Shown here piece after piece: positions 9,701 to 17,587 of a stretch of DNA of 24,825 bases. How positions within the stretch are numbered: position 1 is the first letter of the stretch; each line of letters opens with the position of its first letter. This DNA is from a virus. The notes beneath the pieces were generated by a model. The model saw only the letters and a program-made list of their open reading frames with translations, was not told the origin of the DNA and ran no database searches. Made by a program: the position numbers and the translations under genes. The stretch spans positions 1 to 24,825 of IMG/VR virus record IMGVR_UViG_3300033146_000877, one strand, 5' to 3'.

Positions 9701-11719
9701 AGCAGACTCTTCGGCAAGGTTGATCTTCAGCAGCTTGGTAGCTATATCGGCTACTTCAACATTGTCTAAACCAGATGCCTTAATGTTTACTATCTGTAGT
9801 GAGCCGTCTTCATTAGCCTTATAGCTGTACTGAGCAGATCCATCCTCTGTCTTAGCCTCAATCAGAATAGTCGAATTGTTATCATCTGATGTGACCTTGA
9901 CTTCGGCTCCCTTAACAGAAGAATCAAGAGCTTCATTCTTATCTAATGCGACATAGGAGAACTCCCCATCAATCCTTAGTTCGGGGACCATAGCAGCCAG
10001 CATCCCTTCTGCTCTGACAACCCTGGCTTCTCTCTCTTTGGTATTAACAATTATCATTTCAGATGCAGCTTCCAGCTCTGAGATGGTATAGCCTGTCCTT
10101 CTGAAGAAGTAGGAGCTCATCTCTGCATCTTTCTTGTTACGGTTCATGAACTCGGTAAGCACAGTTATCTGCCCTGGGCTCAGATACCCTGCCATCTTAG
10201 GGCTCTTCATAAGAACATCAGCAAGGATAGCTCCATGTTTATTCACATCTTCATTACTGATATTCTTTGGAGTGAATACTCTATCTGTATTGTTAGGATC
10301 AACAAAGATTCCAGCCATATCAGGCAGATCGTTAAGAGTCTGCCTCTCTTCTCTATTTAAGGGAGTCCTCTTATCTGTTATATCTTGCCATACTCTCTTG
10401 CCCAGCTTAGTGGAAAGAAGCATAGGCCCTGACTGCCCTAGAACTCCCCATGCTGTATCCTCTGCTATGTGAGCCATCTCTTTGAGCCGACCTCTCCAGT
10501 TGGAAGCAGAGAGGATAGAGTCTAAGTGAGTAACAAACTTCCTCGCCATTGACTCATCACCCTGTGCATCAGGGTTGCTGGTCAGTTCATTTGCTGTATC
10601 ATTGATTACCCAATTAACAAGCTGTTGTGCTTCTTCTGTGCCTATCTCAAAGAACTCTTCTTTTGCTAGTGAGCCACCTAGTTCCATCAAGAGCTTGGCA
10701 TATGTCTTCTTCCCTAAAGGATTCTTGAGGATAGAGAGAATAGAGTCCTTAACATCTTTCTCTGCCCCCGTATTCACATCAATCATTTCCAACACTGAAG
10801 TAAATGCACCGCTGATGCGTGAAAGCTCCTGCATGTTCTCTTCACTCATGGGGTACTGGCTTTCCTGATTCATCATATACAGCTCAAAGAAAGTAGAAGC
10901 TGCTTCTTGTTTGTATATCTGTTCTCCTAGTGAATATGTGAATGCTGCTTCTCCTGCCTTCACTGCAAATGGAGCGGTTGCTACTGCTGCTGTCGGCCCT
11001 GTAGCCAATGCCCCTACTCCACCAGCTGGAAGCCCTACTGCAAGGCCAAGGCCCGTTCCAGCTAACTCAGTGGCTGCTGCTGCGGTAACTCCATCAAGGG
11101 CTGCTTTAATCATTTGAGGCGTGTTGATGCCGTACTGCTGTTTGATTACATCCATCTTCTCCATGAAGTACTTACGGGTAGGGCCAACAGGCAAGGCATC
11201 TATGACAGTCTGAGGATCAACGTATTGTGATTTCATCTGAGTTAAACGCTGCGTGAAACTTGGAGTTCTCTCTCCAGCTCTGAAGGCTTCTTCCATCTTA
11301 GAGATATCATTCTGGAGATCCCTCATTTTCTTGAGGGTGTATTTGATATCGTTGATCTTATTAGGGTTGGCGGGCATGTTGGGGTAGAGATGAGAAACAA
11401 CACCAGCAAAGTGCTGATAGGCATATGTAGTACCTGTTCCACTGATAGCTCCTATGAACTCAGAGGCTTCTATCTTCTCTAGAGGGAGCCGGAGTGACTT
11501 GTCTCCTATGTCACCACTTAGGTTAGCAAAACCCATGATGGCCCCTTGAGCCTCATTCATGCGGGTGTCTATTTCTGGGTCTCCCTCATATGCGTCAGTA
11601 ACACTTGTTGAAGGAATGATTCCCTGGACAGTCACATTGTTAATATCTATCGGAGCATCCTGTACCCCAAGGATATTATCAGGCTGAACCTCTACTGGAA
11701 GCTGCTGTGTATCACTCAT
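749..11719 (-). CDS. Giant internal virion (ejection) protein, 3656 aa, gp16 position
   Basis: A single uninterrupted frame of 3656 residues, roughly 0.4 MDa, sits between the gp15-like protein and the fibre, where T7 has gp16 (1318 aa). It is probably packaged in the head and injected with the DNA. Visible parts: an N-terminal soluble region; an Ala/Gly-rich hydrophobic stretch near residues 213-256 (GLGLAVGLPAGGVGALA); an FFEIGTEEAQ segment near 350; a very long, highly charged, helix-rich middle (about 600-2950); and a C-terminal region with a PRNNFYIPLF motif near 3155-3170 and hydrophobic helices near 3290-3320, 3500-3525 and 3600-3640. This resembles the C-terminal regions of phage large polyvalent or ejection proteins. 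I see no lysozyme or transglycosylase motif and no T7/N4-type RNA polymerase motifs. Start ATG 11719 follows the previous stop by one base; its ribosome site (AGGTAG) is weak, so coupling is likely. The role is inferred from position and architecture. Confidence 0.75.
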   Translation of the reverse strand: MSDTQQLPVEVQPDNILGVQDAPIDINNVTVQGIIPSTSVTDAYEGDPEIDTRMNEAQGAIMGFANLSGDIGDKSLRLPLEKIEASEFIGAISGTGTTYAYQHFAGVVSHLYPNMPANPNKINDIKYTLKKMRDLQNDISKMEEAFRAGERTPSFTQRLTQMKSQYVDPQTVIDALPVGPTRKYFMEKMDVIKQQYGINTPQMIKAALDGVTAAAATELAGTGLGLAVGLPAGGVGALATGPTAAVATAPFAVKAGEAAFTYSLGEQIYKQEAASTFFELYMMNQESQYPMSEENMQELSRISGAFTSVLEMIDVNTGAEKDVKDSILSILKNPLGKKTYAKLLMELGGSLAKEEFFEIGTEEAQQLVNWVINDTANELTSNPDAQGDESMARKFVTHLDSILSASNWRGRLKEMAHIAEDTAWGVLGQSGPMLLSTKLGKRVWQDITDKRTPLNREERQTLNDLPDMAGIFVDPNNTDRVFTPKNISNEDVNKHGAILADVLMKSPKMAGYLSPGQITVLTEFMNRNKKDAEMSSYFFRRTGYTISELEAASEMIIVNTKEREARVVRAEGMLAAMVPELRIDGEFSYVALDKNEALDSSVKGAEVKVTSDDNNSTILIEAKTEDGSAQYSYKANEDGSLQIVNIKASGLDNVEVADIATKLLKINLAEESAIVMTPVEKQAFDTLMKFKRKKRETISTKDIEEHNKAITVIEELQKKLATNKTESDGLYKKLRTIQYKARHQYSDSTQLRPEDVQVYTGERFYPPVPVDESLAKSEDDIVIDDLFNDFYTILKDPTISDDMSTEVTRAIIELENFVKMRSELERYKSGEYTEEKSKLFTGENENTSDAFVDSRDAVERNEYLNEIRIKIETYKNKLSTRRKEVDGIVGQNRSNLSKEQEKTLAAFQDYERRVNKLIEREIAAIDLVEKDTNTFKTHEEDKLSHKTFVDELLSIDVALQGAIEYMARLRKYINEINNIDIQSFNEVARDKRMQLLDRYVSLRDEVLTKRETAYRRRLSSIRHGKLEGFNAFPFEDLLSELDNRINAIASDEIDSVRTTANLTGDYKAATRSNTAFILYNETVLNDLFRLHEKRRTVDSSDYYKDVASNANRYRHELNGLTRKYFGEREISASDIAKLIEDTISIAGANYMTHVAGQSPSTLAIPVKDLLTELNPTTKTKESAVIEKKPWPKAISSSFASLKDTFDKDKELLKQGIATLELLITDARDAKHIIDNNWAPGMSVADQVNYVEGWFEYPFMIEEIHEDALELARKLMGYYAETTTLANKLEDINTAYRHNTGYPVHDLSDINIILDQVTNLYNNVIGSVPPIIENRDKIELRLYDEAKERKEELLLSNIEAERIERLEARKKALEVREEGLPTLDELVDRQDTLEDDGDYKDLDYEEDLSIVDTQHIDPIAYIEQLGILEAPKYTKLDEKRILKANITNRAKNKMATEISKFEQLIADGHDKEAVMKRLKGELRTFAKKVGKYYKSKLSDTYTEAEKDALGYWMQSVTSIDGAFQAGLFDKSQYTSLLSMIQSLDIDSLDPEGRAAKYTEQVAEVIGLGTTMMQEHAETVTPETISEKKDFAVKHNSPFDKRVFFERKKAADIAEEILAQIKGTMSGELSQGYLATYANRVYNAGLLSNRALEVARGLIYQLDNLYEDKELESIALDTIRSFIDSMVKEVAMFRDLDVLWGRYENKEIKDTVDERKSLLNEFDTYMQLHRIDNEDKAAALTYIDMISRDIEKARVLEIVAFTEELENLVRDYTLEAAKSNDPLVNNLIALSFHAKFNEMFYAEITKENNIEVERQIREKTVEGTPIRDVYDNVAIKALEFYTRPELAPFTVPKYNSNIVRSAYSDHYKAILNLADYYKQHGVITTNQFSKIRKKLMTKNKFFYSSDGTRKYYDVLNGAKAAGGDRADYRQAYNDAVAHFKSVEDLIAYSLDSSKMGELEAKEKEALNKAIEVSEAGDIDERLSKMMDRIVNVERYNLNKNVPDSETITTSYVQMEGIAKEFKRLKSSLNEIELTQGEHSLMNNKSKEYLDRRLEAETQINNLINEMLGIYSQVEASGIKYKSVNDEMAFRFNQVPFDLSKHQALLNTISDIMGAIGGRVPDIVNLESSSPFFNHEEIREEDKKILDISKKKLFSIDKKESKNIAFLRTLEDAKNGIPTRVKERATPDKLPEVYKTSDDARENAEGVYQKLTDEWDKARAIITSRAILSETNVEAEIDKLDKIRYDLSSLAYSPLSDEEVQKRTDKLYDDYRELYHALSGIQWGDLEFSSPQSYVVEYKKKTATPTAHTIVKAPLYQSLYEKHQAIKEDIAPLKQFLKDIKDNLDKDAIASFEKMMQDIEATENMAERYKIKKMYLDTFAATYGYDKEAGTLSFQKELPIEEAEKIAKSLSRDNPYTAEYEALVAKMQEAVATNQKAIDSGLTPPIDMAHYRTLIEAYQKRLELYGVEYDPVIFGDEADYSKQTDLIPSKKIQVSKKKKRGYVTKSDTVLPLYKDWHDLKRGVINAERIMRGQTQNVAGRLSASEAEEIMRLTRQLGIIKNDAFVFEGDEHIQQINQTLDRYNAIAKRFNDIFTDKLKSIRIREEELVNEMLFDYELAPEDRADVLQYIESLSTLSQDSVKLRDRLLDIQNKIEGPDNIQETTYEYDESGARVESGTKNIRVRKNHWRRIRTEAVNTHLSQVMVMWNEIYTKISELQRKGAEHNAVAPYREMLAELMNMAYNTLEFSKINMKDVSKLKDQMIFNFLDFNYRSDAKLNKNSLYSFVDIMSDVLQSIKNQADITATLTSEATLGKKQRLIKKKVYQHNITRQNTKIAQIKSVQDAQAARVGNVLEEARMYQKAVNESSGEMISMLMRLYDSINLIENREEIIRISALAGLYTDPNLRATGGIDPDTYKSLRYDIELDKLNKLSFKELSNYYKLVLEVAKRDAAMLSMQLEDETDLGYRDLARLVADDIKKNSAVADPDTQRERFRDLKDLFDMAHGYNLLVEKISGRGSLVYKLLFSDPHRGQQLADAYVNEIDTAYAQDMENARIADKKAYFSEVVGKIGKFNVTKEFLLTMKQNRRVADNWAKIKENTLFFDDGIHRSRKFTNQEKNQLIEMVDGYRLTEQDETVLKAFQNYMDKLYYLANERYVDIYGKELPRNNFYIPLFHTTEYSAVGTELMRESNNVENNILSTFAVGMIREKKKTNAPVKITSMGNYLRYASHNASKFYFMQKELIRANAVLTSGAVANAIRGHISEDYYNLLLKGLKRWGGNYEAMTNMDKFIARAAKTFTQGIVFGNGFIAMMQSFSIWTNIYTGAPHIVRAIFDATINPKKIDMILNDNSYYRNRAKRGGQDALAYLDQIYGGRDFTTGQSRWHKMNTWMTRNVDKHTIRIGMYAAFNEFLDNVERGYFKEEIKNLMDIDDRAIEFLRSDVNMRKQVALEYAEMTQRNTQPQTDTQFRSELQSEPKFKFLTMFGSFVQAMNDLQSRTLHAMKRGEKGATLAYVKTLASLYIAMPMLSGLLDVGRGKFFNWIEGGEDDDDPFWQLFLENYLLRASTGYFFGIKDVVPDIYRYIRGEAGVDLGMPNPIIDVINTMLWTGKSLVIALSYGMESPRGAAAMKQGIKGMLKMASLTGFVGYQPLWIINGIIQTAIE

Positions 11720-11720
11720 A

Positions 11721-13997
11721 TTATCTACCTACTGCGTACGGGTCTGTTGCGGTAAGAAGGTTCAGTATTCTATTGGGGGTCAGCTCGTATACCTGGTTGC
11801 CTTCTTCATCTGTAACAAGTTCTCCTGTTGTGACGGTGAGGGGTACTCTCCCGCCTTCATTGTAGAATACTCTCCTTTCATATCCGCTATACTGGACGTA
11901 GTTTCCCTGATCATCTTTAGGCATTGCAGTGAGGTTCCCATTAGGCCCCACATAGCCAACAAAGTAATTGGGATATGTATCATCTCTTATGTATGAGAAT
12001 GTAGCCGATCTCTGGAAACCACCAAAATTAAATGTTCCATCTTTAATCCTAGGCTGGCCTTCTGGAGTTACTCGGTACTCCATTTCTGAAGGTTCAACCC
12101 TATAGATCTCTACTTCGGGAAGCCCGTCATAGATCTGTTTGTCTCTTGTGGGGAAGATAGCAATCACTGGTTTCCCTGAGTAATCAAGAGTTGTGACAGT
12201 TGCAATAGTCCCGTTCGGGTTCAGGGTGTAGTCTGCTTTGTTTAATCTGATGTTTCCATTATCCACTGAGTTCACAAACTCTGTCTCAACTGCATCCGAT
12301 AAAGGTTTAAGGATTGACATGTTCTGTCTATGAGCAGCCTGTCCATTGAAGGTCCCCTCATTTGTCAGCTGTAGTATATGGTTCAAATCTTTGTCATTGA
12401 AACGGAAGGAGGGGCTGTCATAGGGCGTCATGGAAGCAGAAGCCAGAGAGGTCATGAAGTCATAGCCTTCAGTATTGTATTTAGCGATTGCTTTATCTAA
12501 GAGGTTCCTTTCAAGGGTGAAGTTAGTAGCCAGCTCAAGGACTCCTGCCCGTGTCTGATTGATATCCTGCTGCCCTGCTACGCCATCTATGTAGTCAGCC
12601 ATCTGAATGCCAAGGTCTATCATGTCCGTCTCAGAGGCCCCTATGCGTTTCATCTGGGCATAAGCATCATTCTTTATCCCTTGGATAGTTGCGTCCATAT
12701 CTTGGGAAAGGCGCTTCTCAAAATATCTATCATCTTCTCTGCTGAGATTTGGTTTATACACCTCCCGATATACTTGAAGTTTGTTGTTGATATCCATAGC
12801 AGGGTTCGTCATCAATGACATCGCTTCATTGTAAGCTGTCTGATCACTGACATCAGCTCCACCATTAGAGATATAACTGTCAAGGTTCTTTAGCATCGCA
12901 TTCACTTTTGTTGAGTCGGCGATACCCAACCCTACTGTCGGGATAACAGAGCTTCCTGTTTCAACTGAACCTCTATCTGCTCCAACTAAAGCTGTCAGCC
13001 TGGCTTGTTCATTTAATGCGTACTCTACTCTTTCTGAATCACTGAGTTCTTCTGAGTACTTTATCTGGTCTATCCTTGCCCATTGAGCATCCAGCCAATT
13101 CTGATCCGCCTCTTTCTTGTATGTCTCATAAGCCCCCTGCAGTGAGACCATGTTACTGATAGCAGCCGTTTTCACCTTCTCTATCTGCTCGGCAGACAGA
13201 TAACTTTTACTCCCTGGTTCAGAGAAACTTTGGATTGCATTAACGAGAATCTTTGCTTCTCCTTCAGTCTTTGCTTTGAGCACAGGATTCCCATTTTCAT
13301 CTTTAGGCTGCAACGTATCCTCAATTAGATGTGAAATGTATATTGCTTGAGATCTCCCCCCAAAGTTCTCTACGATAGCTTCCAAAGACTGTATAGCTTC
13401 AGGGCCTATCCCTAATTGTCCCTGGGCATACATGTTGTCTGCCATACTGAGCAATGATGGAGTGAACCCATTGGTTGAGAACTCTGCTTCCATTGCATCT
13501 ATAGAAGCCAGCTTTGCTCTAAACTGGGTGGTGGCATCAGCAGCAGCTTTGTAAGTAGGCTCTACTTGTTCAAAGTTAAGGTACTGTGCTGTGGTGAATG
13601 TTCCTCTTGCTGTGATGTCTGTGATGTTCTTCGCAGCAGCATCCACTCCCTTGCGATATATAGTTTGAGCATACGAACTGTCGGTAGAAAGTAAATCATA
13701 GTCTACTCCTTTTAGGACTTCTGCCATTGGAGTATGCCCAAAGTATTCTTGCAATGAAGCAGGATCATTTATATTGCTATAGAACTCATTCGCCCAGTCA
13801 GAGAGTTGAAGAGTAGCAAGATTTGTTTCGGCTTGATTGAGCTGCTCTTGATAGTCATCTTTAATAGCCAAGCTGTTCTGGTAAGCATTTGAAGCGGTTT
13901 GAATCCCTGCCAGTATCGGGTTGGGGTTTATTGATGGAGTACTCACTGTCTGCTGTTGTCTCTGATATGTTACAGGGCTACCTGGAAGTCTCATCAT
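11721..13997 (-). CDS. Internal virion protein, gp15-like (758 aa)
   Basis: The protein has 758 residues, close to T7 gp15 (747), and lies between the gp14-like and gp16-position genes. It is mostly predicted helix, with a Gln-rich start (YQRQQQ) and no signal peptide or enzyme motif that I can see. The last 150 residues look more beta-rich (YEL, EVEIYRVEPSEMEYRV). In T7 the equivalent protein forms the periplasmic part of the DNA-ejection channel with gp14 and gp16. Two start codons occur in tandem: ATG 13997 lies four bases after AAGGAG and ATG 13994 seven bases after it, so the true N-terminus may be one residue shorter. The upstream stop overlaps this ribosome site, and the giant gene starts one base after this gene's stop. 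Assignment rests on position, size and composition rather than a sequence motif. Confidence 0.65.
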   Translation of the reverse strand: MMRLPGSPVTYQRQQQTVSTPSINPNPILAGIQTASNAYQNSLAIKDDYQEQLNQAETNLATLQLSDWANEFYSNINDPASLQEYFGHTPMAEVLKGVDYDLLSTDSSYAQTIYRKGVDAAAKNITDITARGTFTTAQYLNFEQVEPTYKAAADATTQFRAKLASIDAMEAEFSTNGFTPSLLSMADNMYAQGQLGIGPEAIQSLEAIVENFGGRSQAIYISHLIEDTLQPKDENGNPVLKAKTEGEAKILVNAIQSFSEPGSKSYLSAEQIEKVKTAAISNMVSLQGAYETYKKEADQNWLDAQWARIDQIKYSEELSDSERVEYALNEQARLTALVGADRGSVETGSSVIPTVGLGIADSTKVNAMLKNLDSYISNGGADVSDQTAYNEAMSLMTNPAMDINNKLQVYREVYKPNLSREDDRYFEKRLSQDMDATIQGIKNDAYAQMKRIGASETDMIDLGIQMADYIDGVAGQQDINQTRAGVLELATNFTLERNLLDKAIAKYNTEGYDFMTSLASASMTPYDSPSFRFNDKDLNHILQLTNEGTFNGQAAHRQNMSILKPLSDAVETEFVNSVDNGNIRLNKADYTLNPNGTIATVTTLDYSGKPVIAIFPTRDKQIYDGLPEVEIYRVEPSEMEYRVTPEGQPRIKDGTFNFGGFQRSATFSYIRDDTYPNYFVGYVGPNGNLTAMPKDDQGNYVQYSGYERRVFYNEGGRVPLTVTTGELVTDEEGNQVYELTPNRILNLLTATDPYAVGR

Positions 13998-14005
13998 TGT
14001 TCTCC

Positions 14006-14536
14006 TTAAAGATTGTTCTCATATGTACCGCCTGTGGTTGAGCGTACTGCCGGGACTTTCCCGTAGTTTGTGTTCAGAAGTTTCTGGTAGTAATCTTCTG
14101 TCTGCTTCTTATAACTCCCTGCTGCGAACTGGCCGACTGCATTCGCTGTAGCCCCCAACATCCCACCAAAGATAGAGAAGCCTGTGTTGATTCTATCTGC
14201 TCTATCGTCTGCTTCTGTATGAGCCTTGAAGTCTTGGAAGTCTTCTTCAATATTATTTATCTGTGCAATATTCGCCTGATAAGCAAGCTGTCTCTTCTGC
14301 CTGGCAGTACCGAAGTCAGCAGATACGCCACTGTTAGCTACAATCATTGTTAAATCCTGAGTGAAGCTCAGCGTGTTCATTGTGACTTGATGCTGACCTT
14401 GGATTGATTCTCGTCTTGCCGTAGCAATAGCTATATTTCTAGCATCTGTTCTCTGATGACGGCCTATGGAGTTTCCTATGCCACTGATTATACCACCTGC
14501 TAATGCAGCAATCCCCATTATTATTCCACCAATCAT
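14006..14536 (-). CDS. Internal virion protein, gp14-like, with N-terminal membrane segment (176 aa)
   Basis: The start at 14536 is chosen because GGAGG lies seven bases upstream and the ATG overlaps the nozzle gene stop by one base (TAATG). A longer frame begins at 14608 inside the nozzle gene but has no such ribosome site. The protein opens with a Gly/Ala/Ile-rich hydrophobic segment (residues 1-25, MIGGIIMGIAALAGGIISG), continues as Gln/Arg-rich helix, and has a second hydrophobic patch near residue 125-150 (FSIFGGMLGATANAVGQFAAG). T7 gp14 has the same size class (196 aa), a similar hydrophobic-helical make-up and the same place after gp12, and forms the outer-membrane pore during ejection. 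The function here is inferred from context. Confidence 0.65.
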   Translation of the reverse strand: MIGGIIMGIAALAGGIISGIGNSIGRHQRTDARNIAIATARRESIQGQHQVTMNTLSFTQDLTMIVANSGVSADFGTARQKRQLAYQANIAQINNIEEDFQDFKAHTEADDRADRINTGFSIFGGMLGATANAVGQFAAGSYKKQTEDYYQKLLNTNYGKVPAVRSTTGGTYENNL

Positions 14537-16917
14537 TAGTTCGCCTCCAAATAGAATATGACGCTTGATAGATTGAACGGCACTCCATCTGATACATAGA
14601 TGAACCACAACGGATCATCTGAGTAACCGCCTACTATCGCTGGTTTAACCGTTCCCGTAAAGGCTTGGCCCTTATCGTATGTAATCGGATAAGTGATATC
14701 AACAATTCTTTTAATGTCAATCTTGTAATCCCATGTGATATCAGCTACTCCAATCTTTCCTCCCATAGACTTGTATATTTCAAGTTCCATCTCATTGATC
14801 TTACCTCTATATATCTGCTTCTTGAGGATGTAAGGAGAGAAGATAGATTCATAACCAAAGCCAAGATCTATAGAGTTCCACCATATCCCCAGTTCCGGGT
14901 AGTCCTGCCCTGATTCAACCTCAACGGTGGTATCGAGTATCACTCCTTGAGAGTTCATCATGATGTCGTAAGGGATCTTATCCATCACACACTTAATATG
15001 TTTTCCAGGCAGGGAAGGAAGGTATGGAAGCAGTGAAATAGGCATGTCCTTGTATACCTTTACTACTTCACCAAGCGTTTTGTATGTCATTGTCCCGTTG
15101 TACCCTATATTGTAGGTGTCTTTGACCATGATATACGTTGGATCTACTTGAGTTATTTCCCATATGCCGTAGATAAAGGATTCAACTGAGTAATCATCCA
15201 GCTCAAAGCCCTCAAACCTCACATGGTCCCCTACATCTAAGGCATTCTCACAGTGGATCTTAATCTCTTTGGTCGGCTCTCTATCAATCAATGTGACTTG
15301 TGTCCTCTGAAGCTCCAGTCTACTGGAACTATCAAGGAAGAGAACATCTTCTCTATAATCGACAGTGACATCCATGAGTTCCATGTAGTTTGTACCATCT
15401 CTATTCACTATTGCAGCAAGCCGGTCTATCTCTCCATCCGAGTACACTGCAATCGTAGAGACAGTACCACCTTCATTCTCATTCCCGGTATACTTTGTCC
15501 CAAAAGAGATTCTTGCCCACCCGTTTATCTCAAGGGCCTGGTCATACGTCATGGCTGATAGCTGCCCGGTATCATTAAGTATCCACGCTATGTTGTAAGG
15601 GCTCCTCTGCACCACCATCTCTACTGGTTTGCTGTTTTCGAACAGATGATCTGCAAAATAGTTGAGTATCTTTGACTGATAACCCATTGTCCTGTCTGTG
15701 AAAGAGAGTTCTTTTAATGTATTCCCAGGCTTTTGGAAGTAAACAAAGGCATCCCCAATGCTTTTCCCCGGTACAAAGTGAGCTGCTTCAGAGAGAGCCT
15801 TGTACATAAGGGGATTGATAGCATTTAAGCCGCCAGCTTGGTTGTTTGAGAGTACCCATATCCCATTGTTTGCTCCACCAAAGAGCGCTTTCCCTGAAGA
15901 TGCCCAGTATAATTCTTCTTGCCCGAGATCTGAGCCTATCTGGTTATTGAATGCGTCTGATATCAATAGTTCCGGAGGTAGTTCATCAGCATCTTCATAG
16001 CTATAACTGGCTACTTCTGGGCGAAGTTGCCAACCTACCTGCGTTTCGTCACCATTTGTAGTGCAATGAACAATATTCTCCCTTACTAGTACAATCCTAT
16101 TATATATGAATGTGACACTGACAAAGTATTCCATTGTTTTTGGAACTTCGTCATATCTATTTATAGGCTTATTCCCCGTATAGGGCATATACCCTAATCC
16201 CTCAGCTCCTTCATTAAGGTTCGGGGTGACAGTCTTCCTCCATCTTCCCGGATCTTCTGTGCTATCCCACCATACATCGACATAGTTGGTTACATAAGCC
16301 GGGGTAGATTCATTATCATGCTCTTCTAAATAGTTGAGAGCGACCCATCCAGCATCTCCTTGGGTTGGTCCGTACTCCCCCGTCTCATCATAGAAAATAT
16401 GCACGGGGAACTTCATGTATCTCTGGGTGATATACATATGTTCTCTTACTTGAACATAGGAGAGCAGCTTAAGATGTGCTGTTAAAGTATCTTCATCGGG
16501 GATTGCGGCAAGAATGAATGGCGAGCCATCTATAGCAACGCCGGGAATAGGATGTTGGTTGAAATCATCCTCTGTGTAGGTATAAACAAGAACAGATTCT
16601 GCTGAAGCACTGAGCCTTCTACCAAAAGGAGTGTCTTGCATGGAGTAGATCTTAAACCTCAGCTCAACACCATCTATATAGAAGTGAACCAAGTAAGTCA
16701 CTCCAGCAATTATATAAGGAACCAATCGGCCCGGCTTCTCAGTTACTGTATCCTGCATAACAAATCCCGGGCGTCTGGTTATTTTAGCCTGGGAATTGAC
16801 AAGGAAGTTATTAACATACCGAGCAGTATAAGGGTAGGATTCTAAATCATAATCTCCAATACTTTTTTGTGACGCTTCACCTTGTGTCCATCGGCCCAAG
16901 GAAACTCTCTGTAGCAT
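14536..16917 (-). CDS. Tail tubular protein B / nozzle, gp12-like (793 aa)
   Basis: The protein has 793 residues, matching T7 gp12 (794). The N-terminus (MLQRVSLGRWTQGEASQ, then YVNNFLVNSQAKITRRPGFV) is typical of this family, in which a Gly-rich start is followed by a conserved N-x3-x(4)-RRPG segment. It forms the tail nozzle below the gp11 ring and carries the fibres. The ATG at 16917 is preferred over the longer ATG at 16929 because GGAGG (16927-16923) is five bases upstream of 16917, and the upstream ATG is itself part of that ribosome site. The gene overlaps the end of the gp11-like gene by 41 bases, a fairly long overlap that fits coupled synthesis of two tail parts. The stop overlaps the next start by one base. 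Confidence 0.85.
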   Translation of the reverse strand: MLQRVSLGRWTQGEASQKSIGDYDLESYPYTARYVNNFLVNSQAKITRRPGFVMQDTVTEKPGRLVPYIIAGVTYLVHFYIDGVELRFKIYSMQDTPFGRRLSASAESVLVYTYTEDDFNQHPIPGVAIDGSPFILAAIPDEDTLTAHLKLLSYVQVREHMYITQRYMKFPVHIFYDETGEYGPTQGDAGWVALNYLEEHDNESTPAYVTNYVDVWWDSTEDPGRWRKTVTPNLNEGAEGLGYMPYTGNKPINRYDEVPKTMEYFVSVTFIYNRIVLVRENIVHCTTNGDETQVGWQLRPEVASYSYEDADELPPELLISDAFNNQIGSDLGQEELYWASSGKALFGGANNGIWVLSNNQAGGLNAINPLMYKALSEAAHFVPGKSIGDAFVYFQKPGNTLKELSFTDRTMGYQSKILNYFADHLFENSKPVEMVVQRSPYNIAWILNDTGQLSAMTYDQALEINGWARISFGTKYTGNENEGGTVSTIAVYSDGEIDRLAAIVNRDGTNYMELMDVTVDYREDVLFLDSSSRLELQRTQVTLIDREPTKEIKIHCENALDVGDHVRFEGFELDDYSVESFIYGIWEITQVDPTYIMVKDTYNIGYNGTMTYKTLGEVVKVYKDMPISLLPYLPSLPGKHIKCVMDKIPYDIMMNSQGVILDTTVEVESGQDYPELGIWWNSIDLGFGYESIFSPYILKKQIYRGKINEMELEIYKSMGGKIGVADITWDYKIDIKRIVDITYPITYDKGQAFTGTVKPAIVGGYSDDPLWFIYVSDGVPFNLSSVIFYLEAN

Positions 16918-17587
16918 ACGGTCCTCCATCTCTGAATCTTTCTCGGTAATAATCGTTTCTATTATAACTCCAAGGAGGTTTCTCCCCGTACTCTATATGT
17001 CGGCTCTTTGTAGAATCAGCCATCTCTGCCTCAACCCCATACTTTGAAGCTAACGATTTGATATACCCATCAAGCTCAAGATTACCTGTGAAGATAATAC
17101 ATGTCTCTGCTGCTATTGAGTACGCCAGATAGAGGATAAATGACGAGTTCATTTTCATTGGATCAAGATCATTCTTTGTATAGGTGAGTTCAACAAACTC
17201 CTGCTCTACATCAATGATGTCATCAATTGTTTCACCAACAACCTGAACTGTCCTTGTTGCTGGAGCGTTTAATCGCAATGTAGCGTTGTCATAGATCTCA
17301 TAGTACTGTTCTGGAATAACTCTTCGCACTCCTGCAAAGTCAGATGGTAATGCAAACGAGTACCGATAGTTCTTATATTCATCACGAGGTACTACCTGAG
17401 TCAGGTCAACTGTACGTCTCGCAAAGTTCCAATCGTAGTCAGTCAGGATCTTATTCAATATAACTGCATAGTACATCTTGATGATGTTCGCTGAATCATT
17501 GTCCTGGTCAATGCTTTGAATCCTATCCTTCCCTAGTGCAGTCAAAGCAAAGTTAGCAACTTTCGTAATCCCATGTTCGTATATCAT
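16877..17587 (-). CDS. Tail tubular protein A, gp11-like (236 aa)
   Basis: A 236-residue protein (T7 gp11 is 196) with the family signature near the N-terminus: LGKDRIQSIDQD, then a helix leading to YDWNFARRTVDL. In gp11-type proteins this W-x-F-A segment follows the helix that binds the portal. The protein should form the ring joining portal and nozzle. The ATG at 17587 overlaps the upstream stop (ATGA) and has AGGAG five bases before it. The 3' end overlaps the nozzle gene. Family assignment is firm; detail of the longer C-terminus is not. Confidence 0.85.
   Translation of the reverse strand: MIYEHGITKVANFALTALGKDRIQSIDQDNDSANIIKMYYAVILNKILTDYDWNFARRTVDLTQVVPRDEYKNYRYSFALPSDFAGVRRVIPEQYYEIYDNATLRLNAPATRTVQVVGETIDDIIDVEQEFVELTYTKNDLDPMKMNSSFILYLAYSIAAETCIIFTGNLELDGYIKSLASKYGVEAEMADSTKSRHIEYGEKPPWSYNRNDYYRERFRDGGPYATESFLGPMDTR

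Noticed and set aside
749-11719. Giant protein as an N4-like virion RNA polymerase
   Set aside because: Size fits, but I see none of the single-subunit polymerase motifs (catalytic Asp motifs, K/Y motif, HD), and position and hydrophobic ends fit an ejection protein better.
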